Source: Corylus avellana
Taxonomy: Eukaryota > Streptophyta > Magnoliopsida > Fagales > Betulaceae
DNA: 64,000 nucleotides
NCBI RefSeq assembly: GCF_901000735.1
Contig: NC_081544.1
Location: 36,345,235-36,409,234 of the forward strand
Direction: 5' to 3'
Below, in pieces: positions 12,601-40,594 of the stretch. The notes below the pieces were generated by a model. That model was not told where the DNA came from. It ran no database searches and was given only the letters and a program-made list of their open reading frames with translations. Made by a program: the position numbers and the translations under genes. How positions within the stretch are numbered: the first letter of the stretch is position 1; every line of letters begins with the position of its first letter.

Positions 12601-15286
12601 TGTTAAGTCAGTTTGTTCTTTGTGGTGGTTGAATGGCTTATCTTTTTGTTTGAATGCAACTTCAATATTCCTCTTCTGTTTTCCTTGTTGTAAGTTACAT
12701 TGCAATATGGTTGCTTACCTTTAGGAGGGATTTTAATTTTACTTTTGTTAGTCTCTTTTTTTCTTCCTAAAGCTGGTTTTCTTTAATGTTTTAATTGGTT
12801 GCCTGATCAATATAATGGCAAATATGGTTGACTTTATGAAAAATTTCAGTAAGATTTACATCCCATTCACATATCCAGAAAACTAAGGTATAGTCTTATT
12901 GAGTCATCCCCCTTTGATTAATAAGTAAAATTAGACCATAATAATTTATAATTACTACAATGCATGCTTCTTCTGAGCATGACTTTATGCTTGCTTAATG
13001 CAGCGCATGCAGGAGGACTTGGGAAAAATTCGCATGAAACCTCGTGATCCTCGCCGTATCCTCCATGGCAATGCACTTCATAAGGGTCCAAGCTTGGGAA
13101 ATGAGCAGCTCAAAAATATATTACCCCCTACATCAAGCACCCAGGGAAGTAAGGATAATCTGAGTGCGCAAAAGCAAGAGGGTCAGGCAGATACAAAATC
13201 AGTGCCTTCTCAATCAGTTGTAGTACCTGACATTGCTCGGCAGTTCACAAAGAATTTGAAAAATATTGCTAATATTATGTCCGTTTCTCAAGCATCTTCA
13301 ACTCTACCAATAATTTCTCAGAATATATCCTCTGAAGCAGTTCAGGTTAAGTCAGACAAAATGGATAAGAAAGCTGCAGGCTCAAATTCTGAGGACCAGC
13401 AATCCGGGACGAGTTCAGCACCTGAAGTAGGTGCAGTAATTGCCTGTCGTTCACAAAACGCTTGGGGGGATGTTGAGCATTTATTTGAAGGATATGATGA
13501 CCAGCAAAAAGCTGCTATACAGAGAGAGAGGGCAAGGAGGATAGAAGAACAGAAGAAAATGTTTGCGACACACAAGCTCTGCCTTGTCTTGGATCTAGAT
13601 CACACGCTTCTTAATTCAGCTAAGGTAACAGCTTATTTATGTTTTTTGCCCCTACTTTTCCTGGTAGCCAATCCTTGGAGAATGGTGCTTATTTTGTAAA
13701 ATTTCTTATAATTCGACCCACCTTTTTTTTTTCAGTTTGTGGAAGTAGATCCAGTTCATGATGAGATATTGAGAAAGAAAGAGGAACAGGATCGTGAAAA
13801 ACCGCAGAGACACCTCTTCCGATTTCCTCATATGGGAATGTGGACCAAACTAAGACCTGGTATTTGGAATTTTTTGGAGAAGGTAAGTTTGATTTATTAA
13901 TCTTTTAGGCTTAAATAATCAGTTGTGCTTGAGTTCAATTTGAAGCACTCAATGAATTTACTGTTTTCATTTTAGGCTAGTAAGCTGTTTGAGATGCATC
14001 TATACACCATGGGGAACAAGCTGTATGCTACGGAGATGGCAAAAGTGCTTGATCCGAAAGGGGTTCTGTTTGCAGGACGAGTTATCTCTAGGGGTGATGA
14101 TGGGGATCTCTTTGATGGTGATGAGAGGGTTCCAAAAAACAAGGATCTGGAAGGGGTTCTGGGTATGGAATCAGGGGTGGTAATTGTAGATGATTCTGTG
14201 AGGGTTTGGCCACATAACAAACTGAACTTGATAGTTGTAGAAAGGTAAGTTACCTGTATTGAAGATAGAATGTGTGATTTCTGAAGTGATTTAATGCTTG
14301 GGACCTTTATCACTATACTAATGCATTGACTAATTGCAGGTATACATACTTTCCCTGTAGCAGACGCCAATTTGGGCTTCTAGGTCCTTCTCTGCTTGAG
14401 ATTGACCATGATGAGAGACCAGAAGATGGAACTCTTGCATCCTCTTTGGCGGTGAGGCTATAGTTTAACTTGCTATAGAATTTGCAAATAATTAACCACT
14501 CTTGATTATCATTGTTAACTGTCTCATGTAGGTTATTGAGAGACTACATCAAAACTTTTTCTCCCATGATTCCTTAGATGAAGTTGATGTTAGAAATATT
14601 CTAGCTGCGGAACAGCAGAAGATTTTGGCTGGCTGTCGTATTGTGTTTAGCAGGGTGTTTCCAGTTGGCGAAGCCAATCCTCACCTACATCCATTGTGGC
14701 AGACAGCGGAACAGTTTGGTGCCGCATGCACCAATCAAATAGATGAACAGGTTACACATGTAGTTGCCAATTCTCTTGGGACTGATAAGGTAATTGTTGC
14801 TAATTTCTCTGCTATCTAGACCTCTTGTTGAGACCTGTCATCACTTAATTTGTTTAAACATAGAAAACCTTGGGGAGATGCATGGACCTTCGAGTCCTTC
14901 CCATCTGCGTGAAATTCATACACTTGGTAACTTGCTTTGCCAAAAAAAATATATATATATTGGTAAAAGCTTTGTTATTTATTTTTCCCCCCGGGATGTG
15001 TTTAAAGCTGAGGCATGGTGTCTATTGCAATGAACAGGTGAATTGGGCTCTTTCTACAGGACGATTTGTTGTATATCCAGGCTGGTAAGAAAACTTTCTC
15101 CAAGTCGGAAAAATGTTTATTTTGTTCTTTTTTAAGTTCGGCTGTTTTTTTTTTTTAATTGACATCCCTTCTACTCCCCCGTTCCCTTTTCCCTTTTCCC
15201 TTTGCCTTTGGTGGAAAAACAGGGTGGAAGCATCAGCTTTGCTTTATCGGAGGGCAAATGAGCGAGATTTTGCCATTAAACCATAA
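9659..15286 (+). CDS. CPL3: RNA polymerase II CTD phosphatase-like 3 (CPL3/FCP1 type)
   Basis: Twelve exons (9659-10377, 10511-10643, 10779-10834, 10931-10988, 11099-12532, 13004-13624, 13736-13882, 13976-14244, 14340-14451, 14532-14789, 15038-15084, 15223-15286) give 1305 residues, close to plant CPL3. The first 240 residues are very acidic, with a Thr-rich run (about 60-77) made of ACG repeats. A low-complexity middle follows. The phosphatase domain starts near residue 985, with catalytic DLDHT at about 997-1001 (DxDxT class) and the DDSVRVWPHN block at about 1130. A C-terminal BRCT domain covers about 1205-1300. CPL3 dephosphorylates Ser of the polymerase II tail in the nucleus and damps stress/ABA and immune gene expression (known for Arabidopsis). 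All introns are GT-AG. Confidence 0.95.
9830..9886 (+). repeat. ACG/ACT trinucleotide repeat coding poly-Thr in CPL3
   Basis: Imperfect ACG repeats in frame encode a Thr-rich run inside the acidic N-terminal region of CPL3. In-frame triplet repeats of this kind vary in length between alleles. No folded domain overlaps it. Confidence 0.9.
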
Positions 15287-17997
15287 ACAATCTTCTCCCT
15301 AACCCCCAATGGTAAACTTAAACCTGATAAATATAAAATCAAGAAATCGCATTGAAGTTGCGGATGGATCATGAGGTCATGCTGGGTAGAATCAGGCTAG
15401 ACCTGAGAATGCTTGGCATAGTATTATTCACGTTATCCATCCATTATAGCTGGCGGCTGCAATTCCCCTTCTAGTGCCCGCCGATTTGCTGAGGTGTTCA
15501 GTCAAAGAGTACCTAAGATTATATCAGACTGCTAGAGTCAACTTAATTCATTATTTGGTGGGTTAGATATTTAGGGGAAGATAGCATAGAGTCGTGTGGT
15601 AGTTGACCAAGATGAATGGGGTTGGCTGTGACTAAAATTTCCCCGTTGCGGCAAGATTTTGGACAGAATTTCCCTTGAGGCCTTGACAAGTGCTATGAGT
15701 CAATGCATCAGCCCCATGGGAACATGAATAGTTATTGTAGAGGTTGGGAGATCCAAAATGTAAATGAAAGATGAGATAAAAACAGTATGAAAGAGTAACC
15801 GACCCACTGGAGTTGCGTTAAAATACTACTATAGTGGAGCAAAAGTCACATAGATGTTGAAGCACGGAGAGAGACTGAATGGGAAAAGACTAAAAGACTT
15901 TGCTTTAGCCTCCTTGTATACAGAAATCCCTGTTTCCCTTACCTGGGTTTTATCTCAAATTTTTGGCAAGGTTTTGCGCAAATGATCCTGAAAAGCCCGG
16001 GCGGATGAATTTGCAGTATTTGTCTAAGTGAGCTGCTTGGTTTCCCTATTTCCGGGTTACATGGTCCAGGTGAATTTTGGCATGCCACAGAATCAATTTG
16101 GCCTGCCTTAAACATTACGCAAGGCGATATAGGATTTTTTATTATTATTATTTTTTTAAATTCATTTGATCCGCACCGCTTTCTTTTTATTTGTAATCTA
16201 ATGGTTTAGGCTTTTCACTTAAGACAAAGAAAATGTGAATTTGGGGAAAGTGGTAAATTGATTTCTACTAGCATATTTTGAAAACTATACACTGAAATGA
16301 TCTTTGATATCTCGAAAACAAGGAGAGAATTCAACCATAAAAGTAAAAAAGAAAAAGAAAACAAGAACAGAGAAAAAGGATGTTTTATCACGTGAAAGAA
16401 AATGAAAACTGAAATTACTTTCGTAGCTATGCCAACATGGCCAAGAATGTCTTCGTAAAGTGATTTTCCCAGTGGAATTTTGCGGCCTAGGACTTGTACG
16501 TGCTGGCATTGATTGATTGAATATTTAGTACAAAACTGAAACTGTCAAGAGGACCCCCAGAAATAGAAAATGCTCCACCCGTTTGCTGGTATGATCCATA
16601 TTTTTAGGGCCACTGCATTGCCGACAGTTGATGCTGTCTTTCTAGTCACAATCGCAGAATTAAATTAACAACTGCACGATGTTGGCGGTCATACGTGCTT
16701 ATCCCTCGGCCTATCATAGTATAGTTGTCCCAAAATGGTTGCGGTCACTTTCAAATCTTACAACCATAGAAGGGAATACGCGGATCGTCATAAAGGGAAG
16801 GAATACATAATGTTGGCGGTTATTGAATACGCCTTTCAAAAGACTTGATTATTACTCACCAAAATGGAAGGTGATCCATAAATCTGGACCCTGGTGACCA
16901 GGTGGAGGAAATTTCATTTCAGATTTGTGGTTGTTAAAGTTCAAAGGCAAGTGCTGATGCTAACAATATCGTGTTGGGATCCGTTGGAGGGGAAATACTT
17001 ATAAATTAAATATAAACTCCTTTCCTAACAAACAAACAAACAAACAAAAAATTAGAAACTCCTTCCTCCCCTCCCTCGTTTCCCCTGTTGTTGTCCAGGG
17101 AATACAAAGATCGTTAATAAGACTGAAAGTAAATAATTATGGAAATTAAACAGCTAGATGATAGGTAAAAAGTATTGGCCTTAATGGTTCCTTTTTAGGG
17201 TCAAACAATTTTAACCCTTTTTTGCTTCTTTCTAATTTGTACTTAAAGTGACGTTTAGCTTTTTGAACAACGTGCAAATTATATAAGAAACAAACAAGTC
17301 AAGTAGAATAATAATTTTTTAATATCAGCATTTTTTTTACGGACACAAGAATAACTTTTAAAATTATTTAACAAATGTCTATCTATTCTCTTTTTAGGGT
17401 AACGGGCACAAAAAGAGGCCTTAAAAGGGTTATTAAATGTCTCCTATATATATATATATATATTTTTTTTTTAAAGAATTATTGTATAATACTGACGTGT
17501 TAATTAGTCTTAATTGACCTTTAAATAAGTCATTGTTTTAAAAAAAAAAATCTAAAAATTGGTTGGAATTACTATATCAACCAACATTATAACATAGTTG
17601 TGAGATAAAAATGTAGTTTCTAATATTACTAAAAAAAAAAAAAAAAGTCATTTGGTCTTGTATTTGTATTGTATCTCACATGGAGTACTTTTATGTGGAA
17701 GAAAAGTTTCCTAACTTATAAGATCCCGAAAAATATTTTTGTTTTGATATGTATAAGGAAACAAAATCACGTATATATCAATTATTTTTTAGCACATATG
17801 TCAACTGATCGTAAAATTATTGTAATTAAATTATGATGGGTGTTTCAAATTTGAAATCCTTAAAATCAGGAGGTGGCTAACAAACTAGTGTCCCTTAACG
17901 TCTAGAATTTCAAATACTACATACTGTCTTTTCAGTCGTTCACCTTCTTTTTGGTTTAGTTTATATCACTTTCCACAGAGACAAGCCCAAGAAAAAG
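15287..17997. other. Intergenic region between CPL3 and NET3-like gene
   Basis: CPL3 3' UTR and then about 2.5 kb with no supported gene. TA and T/A runs are seen at about 17443-17472 and 17630-17645. Short reading frames here lack family resemblance. Confidence 0.5.
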
Positions 17998-19640
17998 ATG
18001 GTTTCAGAGGTAAAAGAAGGCCGTTCTCCATCGTCATGGTGGTGTGATAGCCATAGTCGTTCTCATCAATCTGAATGGCTTCAAACTACCATATCAGGTC
18101 TCTGTCTTTGTCTCTGTCTCTTTTTCCGGGATTTGAGTTGATAGCCATAGTAGGTTTTTTGTTATGGCATGGTCATCATGTTACATTGCAACACCTATGT
18201 ACGCATTATTTGACATGATTGAGAAACTCTTGTTTTCGCATTTAATTAAGAGTATTCACAGTGGTAGTTTTATGTATTTGAAAATTGTATGTAAAATGGT
18301 TAATCAAAACCATTGCAAAGAAAGTTACCTCCGGTTTTATAATTTGGAGACCTTTTCACAAAATGGTATTTATTGAGTATCATTGTCGGCTCGTATCACT
18401 CCACAAAGTCCAAATTCAAACAGAATATTTAAATGGAGTATAAAATAATTTTATGAGTAGAATGTAACGTGTTTTTAAAAAGTGGGTAGTAAAAAAAATA
18501 TTGAGTTTTCTAGATAAAATTTGGCCAATGGGACGGGAAATTAAGAGGCAAATAATTTAGTTCAAGGTTAAGATTGATCCACTAATGCCTCATTGATGTA
18601 TGAAGCAATTCTTGGGAAATTGTACATTCAAATTCCTCTATTTCAAGCAAGATATTGGACCATCGGTGGTGGTGGCAATTCAGTTGTTTTAAGGAAATCT
18701 CCTTGAAGTCCAGGCACATGAGCAAGAGCGTAGGTTCGAATCTTCACCTAATTAATATTAGTCGCCTTAAGAATTCACCGATATCCTGATAATGCTTAGG
18801 TAGAATAGCCAATTAGTCCTCTATTAAAAAAAAAAAAAAAAAAGCAAGATATTGGAAACTTATGATATGCCTTTTGTTTGTTTGTTTTTTTCTCCTTTAA
18901 TTCTTTAATTTATTTATTTATGTATTTCTATATTCTGAAGTCTTGCATGTGTCTATATCTTAAACGAAGAACTCAAGAGTACTAATTTCAAAGCCTGCGA
19001 TCCCATTAATGCAGATTTGGATAAGAAGACCAAACTCATGCTAAGTATTATAGAAGATGATGGAGTTTCATTTGCGAAGAGAGCCGAGATGTTCTACAAT
19101 AGTAGACCTGAGCTCATAAAAATGGTGGAAGACTTGCATAAGTCCTACCGTTTGCTAGCTCAAAACTACGACCACCTCAAATCTTCATCCATTCCCAGAC
19201 CTTTTTTATCTCCACCGGGTTCCTTTAGACGAGTGCAACACCTACGAAACTCCGGAGATATGGAATTGGAGGCATCCATTTCCCACCCTCAGCCCGTTGC
19301 AGAAGATCCTGGTTTTGAAGCTGAAACCTCCAACTTTGACTTGAGGAAGAACTCCAGTGAGAAGAAGATTATAAATGGCGTTGAGCATAGTAACTTTGGA
19401 ATGCCTGATTTAGAAAGGAAGAAAATGTGGGACGAATTGCAGTTGGAGGTGACGAAGCTGATGGAGGAGAATCTGCGGCAGCAGGCTGAGTTGATAAGGA
19501 GAAATGATGAGAAGAGAGAAGCCATTAAGGAACTGTTTTCCCAGATCAAGAAGCTAATGGATGAGAATAGAGCTTTAAGGACTTGTCTAGCGACCCATAG
19601 GCTCTCATGCACCATAACAAATCTCAAGCATCAAGACTGA
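17998..19640 (+). CDS. NETWORKED 3-type NAB-domain actin-binding protein
   Basis: Two exons (17998-18097 and 19015-19640) give 241 residues. The N-terminal NAB (KIP1-like) domain, about residues 10-90, is split by the intron. It has the WWCDSH motif of exon 1 and, in exon 2, a SFAKRAEMFYNSRPELIKMVEDLH block with YRLLAQNYDHL. A linker follows, then a coiled coil about 150-225 rich in Glu/Lys/Leu. The short length with one NAB domain fits the NET3 group, which in Arabidopsis links actin to plasma membrane, ER contact sites or nuclear membrane. The Trp pair of exon 1 makes the first ATG the likely start. Which NET3 member it matches is unresolved. The 917-bp intron holds a SINE. Confidence 0.88.
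18665..18843 (+). mobile_element. tRNA-derived SINE in the NET3-like intron
   Basis: A polymerase III B-box-like GGTTCGAATCTTCACC lies at about 18732-18747, and the element ends in an A run at about 18825-18842. An upstream A-box-like GTTTTAAGGAAATCTCC is weak. It is in the same orientation as the host gene. Confidence 0.6.
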
Positions 19641-20818
19641 AGGGGCGGCTATTTCCAGGAAAATTCGCTACGTGACTTTTGCTTTGATTTGACTTTTCTT
19701 ATTCATCAATCATAATATGACAATATTGAATCTTTTGGTGGGGTTTTCACTTTTAATTCCCTTGTTTCCTTAATGCTGTTTTTTTTTTTTTAATTCAAAC
19801 TTTAAAAAATTTGGATAAAAAATGAGAGAGAATTTAGACAGAAAATTCTAAGAATGCTCTTCCTAATAAAAAACAAGGATCAAATAATCGTTCTTCCGAC
19901 ACGCACACACGTTGATAGCACTACCGAAACTCCCAACGTGAGCACGTCTGCAGCTGAATGCGATGAAAATTTTGGAAGAATTTGTCAACATTATCCGCCG
20001 CAAAATATCTCCGCCAACCACTAGTCGAAGTGCCCACGGCATTTATGTTCCATACTTGGGGCCATATCCTTAATGGACCCCATTTTCACTATACAAACAC
20101 TTTTTTTATCTCGACAAAATTAATGACTAAACTGAAATTATTCTATTTTCATATTAATATCTCAACAATTAATTAACTAGATCATCAAATAGTCAAGAAT
20201 ACTCCTTTTAATTAGAGCAGTGGTTACACTCAATGAATCTTCTCAATTACCTTTTCTTTTTATTGGAACAGATTGATCAATTGATATTGAGACAGCTCCG
20301 CAATCAATTAAGTGAAAGATCAAGCTGATAAGGAAAAGAAGCAGCAACAATCTGATAAACATAGGACCTGATCATTTTATGTAACTGTTATCTAATGTGT
20401 ACAGTATAACAACTTGTGGATAATATGATGATTTGGATTCTCGCCAATTAATTAATTCGGATAATAAATTTTACTAAATTGCAGATTGATGAATGTCCAT
20501 CCTGCTGATTCCCAATTCTTAAGCTGATTAGTCCGTTTCTAGAGCTATTAGTTTCACCATAAATATGCGCACACATCTCGATCACCAGTCCTCTACCACA
20601 CTATTTAAACACTTTCCCGGTTCGCCAAACACAAATTAGTGGATTACACGTATACTTCCAAGAAACTCTGCGCCTCTCTCTCTCTCTCACCGAAACATAC
20701 ACAGTCACTCTCTACTCTCTTCGCTAGCTACAATACACGAAGATCTAGGCAACCACTGACACTGAGTCGGCATTTTCATTTGTTTTCGGCCTATAAAGCT
20801 CACGCGCGCGTATTCACC
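19641..20818. other. Intergenic DNA and SCD2 promoter/leader
   Basis: No gene was recognised. TATA-like CTATTTAAACAC at about 20602-20613 lies about 210 bp before the SCD2 ATG. The leader carries a CTCTCTCTCT run at about 20674-20690. The reading frame stays open upstream of the SCD2 start, but no upstream ATG is in frame. Confidence 0.5.
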
Positions 20819-36629
<15,811 letters not shown>

Positions 36630-36988
36630 TCTACTGATCAGTTCTTGTATCAGATACCAGATCAAGTTTGTAAGTAGTGTTTGATTGCAAAAGGTTAGTC
36701 ATATGAGAGTGAAAACTGCATTTATTTGTTTGTTGGATCCTTGGATTTGTCCATGCTGTTGAATGTGGAAGAATTTTGTAAAGTTCTCAAGTAAAAGGGA
36801 AAGGAAGTGTTTTTTTTTGGTAATTTTTAGTATGAATTTTCATCAATATTGCTAGAAGCTGTTGTCACATTCCTACTATGCAAAACGCACTTGAAAATAA
36901 AAAATGGAGGCAATTTAGGGAAATGAACTTCATTCATTTATATTCTTGTACACAGCACTATGAAAGAATTTCTGCAATACTTGTGCTC
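36630..36988. other. Shared 3' interval of convergent SCPL45 and NXD1
   Basis: Only 359 bp separate the two stop codons of opposite-strand genes, so their 3' UTRs probably meet or overlap. There is no coding sequence. Confidence 0.7.
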
Positions 36989-39900
36989 CTAAGAATTTGT
37001 AGAGCAAGGGAAAACTACAATGGGAGCTTCTACCTTCATTTTCAAACAACTGAACTCCAAAGCCAATATGGGTTTTGACAACATGACAGACATGCTGATG
37101 TTTTCTCCATTATCTCTGTGTTCCTCAGATGTAGACTCCACGACATTGTAACTACGTTGTACTGAATAATGTTCTCTGTCATTATTGAGTTTAGGACCTG
37201 GTCTTGACACTACAACTGGCTGCACTGCTCGCACCCTATATCATACATTAGTCCGGAAGCAACCACGATTATATGCAAGTATTTATATCAAAATCATGAA
37301 TATTAACTTATTCAACCAAATTAGTCTTTTAATTTTGGTGGGTTTATAATATAAGACATGAGGATTGTCCATACTCAATGATATTTTTAGGCTTAACGAT
37401 AGACCGTAGTGATGCTTGACGAGCACAAAAGAGTAATTTGGAGACCAAAGGGGAAAAAAGAACCTGCATTCAATCTGGCAAGAATACTTGAGAAGGTTGG
37501 GATTATGCTCGGTACGGCCACTGCAATTTTACACCACAGAAATGTTAGCCGTCACGATGTTGGGACTCTTACAATAAAATCTCAACTCCTACAACAAATC
37601 CCTTGGCAAAACTTACCTATAACTTGGAAGAGACATTTTGATGGCTGGCCCCTTCCACTTGTAATTAGATGCAGGCCCTGCCATCACCAAGCTCGTGACC
37701 AAGAAAATTAATGACAAATTCATTGACAAGTATGAATGAGGATAATTTTAAGAGATAAACATGGAATGTGATATTTCCTTCGATGTGCAACACATTGTTT
37801 TAGATGAGGAAGACAAAGGACGAGGAGAAGGCGTCTAGCCAACAAAAGGAAGAACATAAGTAATAGGTTAGGTAAGCTTGTCCCATAAATCATGGGACTT
37901 AGTCCCACATCGGCTAAGAACCAACAAGGACTATAGAGTTTGTCATGAGGCCTAGCTATCCTTGTTCATGTAATCCACTCGAAAGATCTTGTAACTCCAG
38001 CCAAAGTAGCTCAACTTCAGGAGGAGAGATACCAGGCTGCGAAGTCGAAATTCTATATATTTTACACAGTGAATTTTATAAAGCTGGAATTTCAAATTAC
38101 AAGAAGTTTTTTTTTGTCTATTAAGGGTTCTCCTATCAAAAAAATGACATACTGTACTAAAAGATAAAGGACCAATGTTAACTACTACAGTAGCCAGAAC
38201 TTAGCACTACACAATAATATCAATTTAACCGACTCACCAATAGTTGTAAGGTTGATATTGCAGGTATCTTTAGTATCAAGACCCTTGATTTCGGTCTCTT
38301 GAACATTCATATGATCACTCCGGCTTCTGAAAGTAGCACCCATACCAATCACGTCTAAAAATCCAATGTCTTTACTCTTTGGTTGCCTTGTGATTGCTGT
38401 GATTCTCTGGTTTGAACAGACATCATATTGTACAAGATATAAATTAATTGTTGATTTTTTAATGAATGCTCATATGCATACATAACAGGAAAACCATATA
38501 GGCATTCACCTTGAACATTACAAAAATGGACAAAAGGTTCTATAGTCGAATATGTAAGTATCATGAAGGCAATAGGAAAGTAAAAGGCCCAGGTCCTACC
38601 TTTGAAATCCTGGCAACCTGACTTGGAAGCCCTACTTCCTGCAAGGGGACAAAAACAAAAAAGAAGACCACAGATTTATGGATGGAAATTAAAGAAAGAA
38701 TGTGACTTTTTTAGTGTCAAAGGCACATCCATGCTAGGGGAGGCAGGAATGTTATGGAGTGTGCTAGCCTATATCGGAAGGTGGCTAATAAAAGAAAATA
38801 AAAAGTAAAGAAATTAATCATCAATTCCCAAGGGCCATAAAATTTTTCTTTTTTGCTTCAAGAAACCTGTGATTGTTCTAAAAGCATTTCCTTTTCAAAT
38901 TTTACATCATTGTACTTTTATGATCAGCCAACATTGTCTAAAATATCTGAACAGTGCAATACTTTTGTTCAGATACTCATGACGTTTGAGTTGTAATAAA
39001 TTTAAGGATCTTAAATTTGGACAAAGAAGAAGTCTGCAATCTTGCTCCCACCTTTCTTCCATGAGTACAAGCCTCGTTGCTGTTCACAAGCACCTTAGCT
39101 GCCCATCTGCTGACAAAAGCCAAAGTTAAGAATGCTCACTTTCAAGTAAATAACTTATGATGGTATAGTGTACAAACAGCCAACTTTTTTCTGCAACAAA
39201 TTTGAATTCTGTTCTGAGGCATGGTTAAATTATGAATTGGCTGCAATCTCTAAGCATTGCTTTTAGACCAACTAAAAAGAAAAGCAGGTGCTTTATGTGA
39301 GCTGAAAGCCTTGTTTCAATTGTTTCTGTCATGCAATGGCAAACATGACTGTACATAGCAAGACAATGATTCCTCTACTAATACGTATATAGAATCAATG
39401 GCACATTCAAGTTGCAAAGTTGAGTAGTCCAATATAAGTGTCTCACATTCAAAAAACCAGCCTTCAGTGGTGGAAATCAGCTAATTTGTTAAAGTAAAGT
39501 AAAGTTTGCTAGCTTCATTAGGACTTATCAGAGTGTTCTGCCAGACTAGGAAAATCTTTCAACAAGATACTTCACTAACAGACCAATTAATGGTGCATTT
39601 CGTGAAAGGCCTTTGGTTTCGGTGTCAGTTAGCATAATACTCAAACTTGAGGTCCCAGGATCAATTTCTAGGACACACGAGTTTAGGCTGTCGGTGTGCT
39701 TGCACATAGGGTGTGCCTAGCTAAAAAGGAAGAAGGTCAATCAGTTCTATGAAATGATAATTATGTTTTCTTATTATAAAGTAAGATTTGGATGCGAAAC
39801 ATACGCGCAAGATGTTGGTCGGTTCCATACAAGCCCCGCAATCACCACGAGCTGGTAAAAAAAATACGCACACTGTTATACGACTAAATGAATTTAGTTA

Positions 39901-40594
39901 AAGATCAATTCTTTTCCTGAAGCAAACATTGGAAAGTTTACCATTTCCGGCCACAGGATTACTCTTATTAATGATCTCAATTTTCAAGTAATTTCCAAAA
40001 ACTGAATCAACAACTTCCTAAAGAAATAATAATGTCGAACCTCATCAAAGACTCCAGCTGGACTGTCATCATAGCTGGCAAGAAAGAAGCCACCAAGAGT
40101 GTACCTGCAAAGTGTAAATTCAGAATTTTTCTTATGCAAAATGAAATTCTTAAAGTCTGAAATCACCCCTATCCTTTACAGGAGAGTAATAGTTGGAGCA
40201 ACCATTTCCATATTTAGCTGGTGTTATTAGGATAGGAAATAAAATAGTTGGTTTATGTCATCATTTATACAGTGCTCCCACTAATATCTCTTATTGCCTC
40301 ACATAAAAACAACAATGGTAATAAATATCAATACCCAAAAGCTTCAACTAATTTAAACTCTTTCGGGATGCATGCTCGAGCCGTTTCTGCTTTCACAAGA
40401 TGGAGCTGGTACAAGGCACTGAGAAGAAACCGGATAATTAAGCAAATTGGTTTTTGTTGTTCGAGAAAGAAGAAGAACAATATCAACCAGAGAATGGGAA
40501 TTTAAATAACCAAAGGGTTGGACACTTGCCTGCCTTTAAATATCCACGGGGCCTTGCCGTAGCCTTTGGAACATTTAGCTTCTCCAACGTCCAT
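36989..40594 (-). CDS. NXD1: Protein NEOXANTHIN-DEFICIENT 1
   Basis: Ten minus-strand exons (40530-40594, 40335-40418, 40041-40104, 39805-39851, 39052-39106, 38600-38638, 38238-38406, 37617-37677, 37464-37520, 36989-37235) give 295 residues. Diagnostic blocks are MDVGEAKCSKGYGKAPWIFKG, SALYQLHLVKAETARA, YTLGGFFLASYDDSPAGVF and LVVIAGLVWNRPTSCA. The fold belongs to the acetoacetate-decarboxylase-like superfamily. NXD1 is needed for neoxanthin accumulation in tomato and Arabidopsis but is not thought to be the synthase itself. There is no obvious transit peptide at this start. Intron 1 begins with GC (GCAG|GCAAGT). A leader exon about 41300-41560 is possible. Exon 8 was placed by phase and conserved WKGPAIKMSLP. 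Confidence 0.93.
37860..38010. repeat. Possible LTR fragment in NXD1 intron 7
   Basis: The block TTAGTCCCACATCGGCTAAG resembles the 'TCCCACATCGG' segment common in plant TRIM and Cassandra-type LTRs. There is no second LTR, primer-binding site or target duplication that I can see. It is a weak call. Confidence 0.3.

Noticed and set aside
20639..20818. N-terminal extension of SCD2 upstream of MDRKR
   Set aside because: The frame is open but the only start there is GTG, and the region has TATA-proximal, leader-like composition. The family begins at the MDR-type start.
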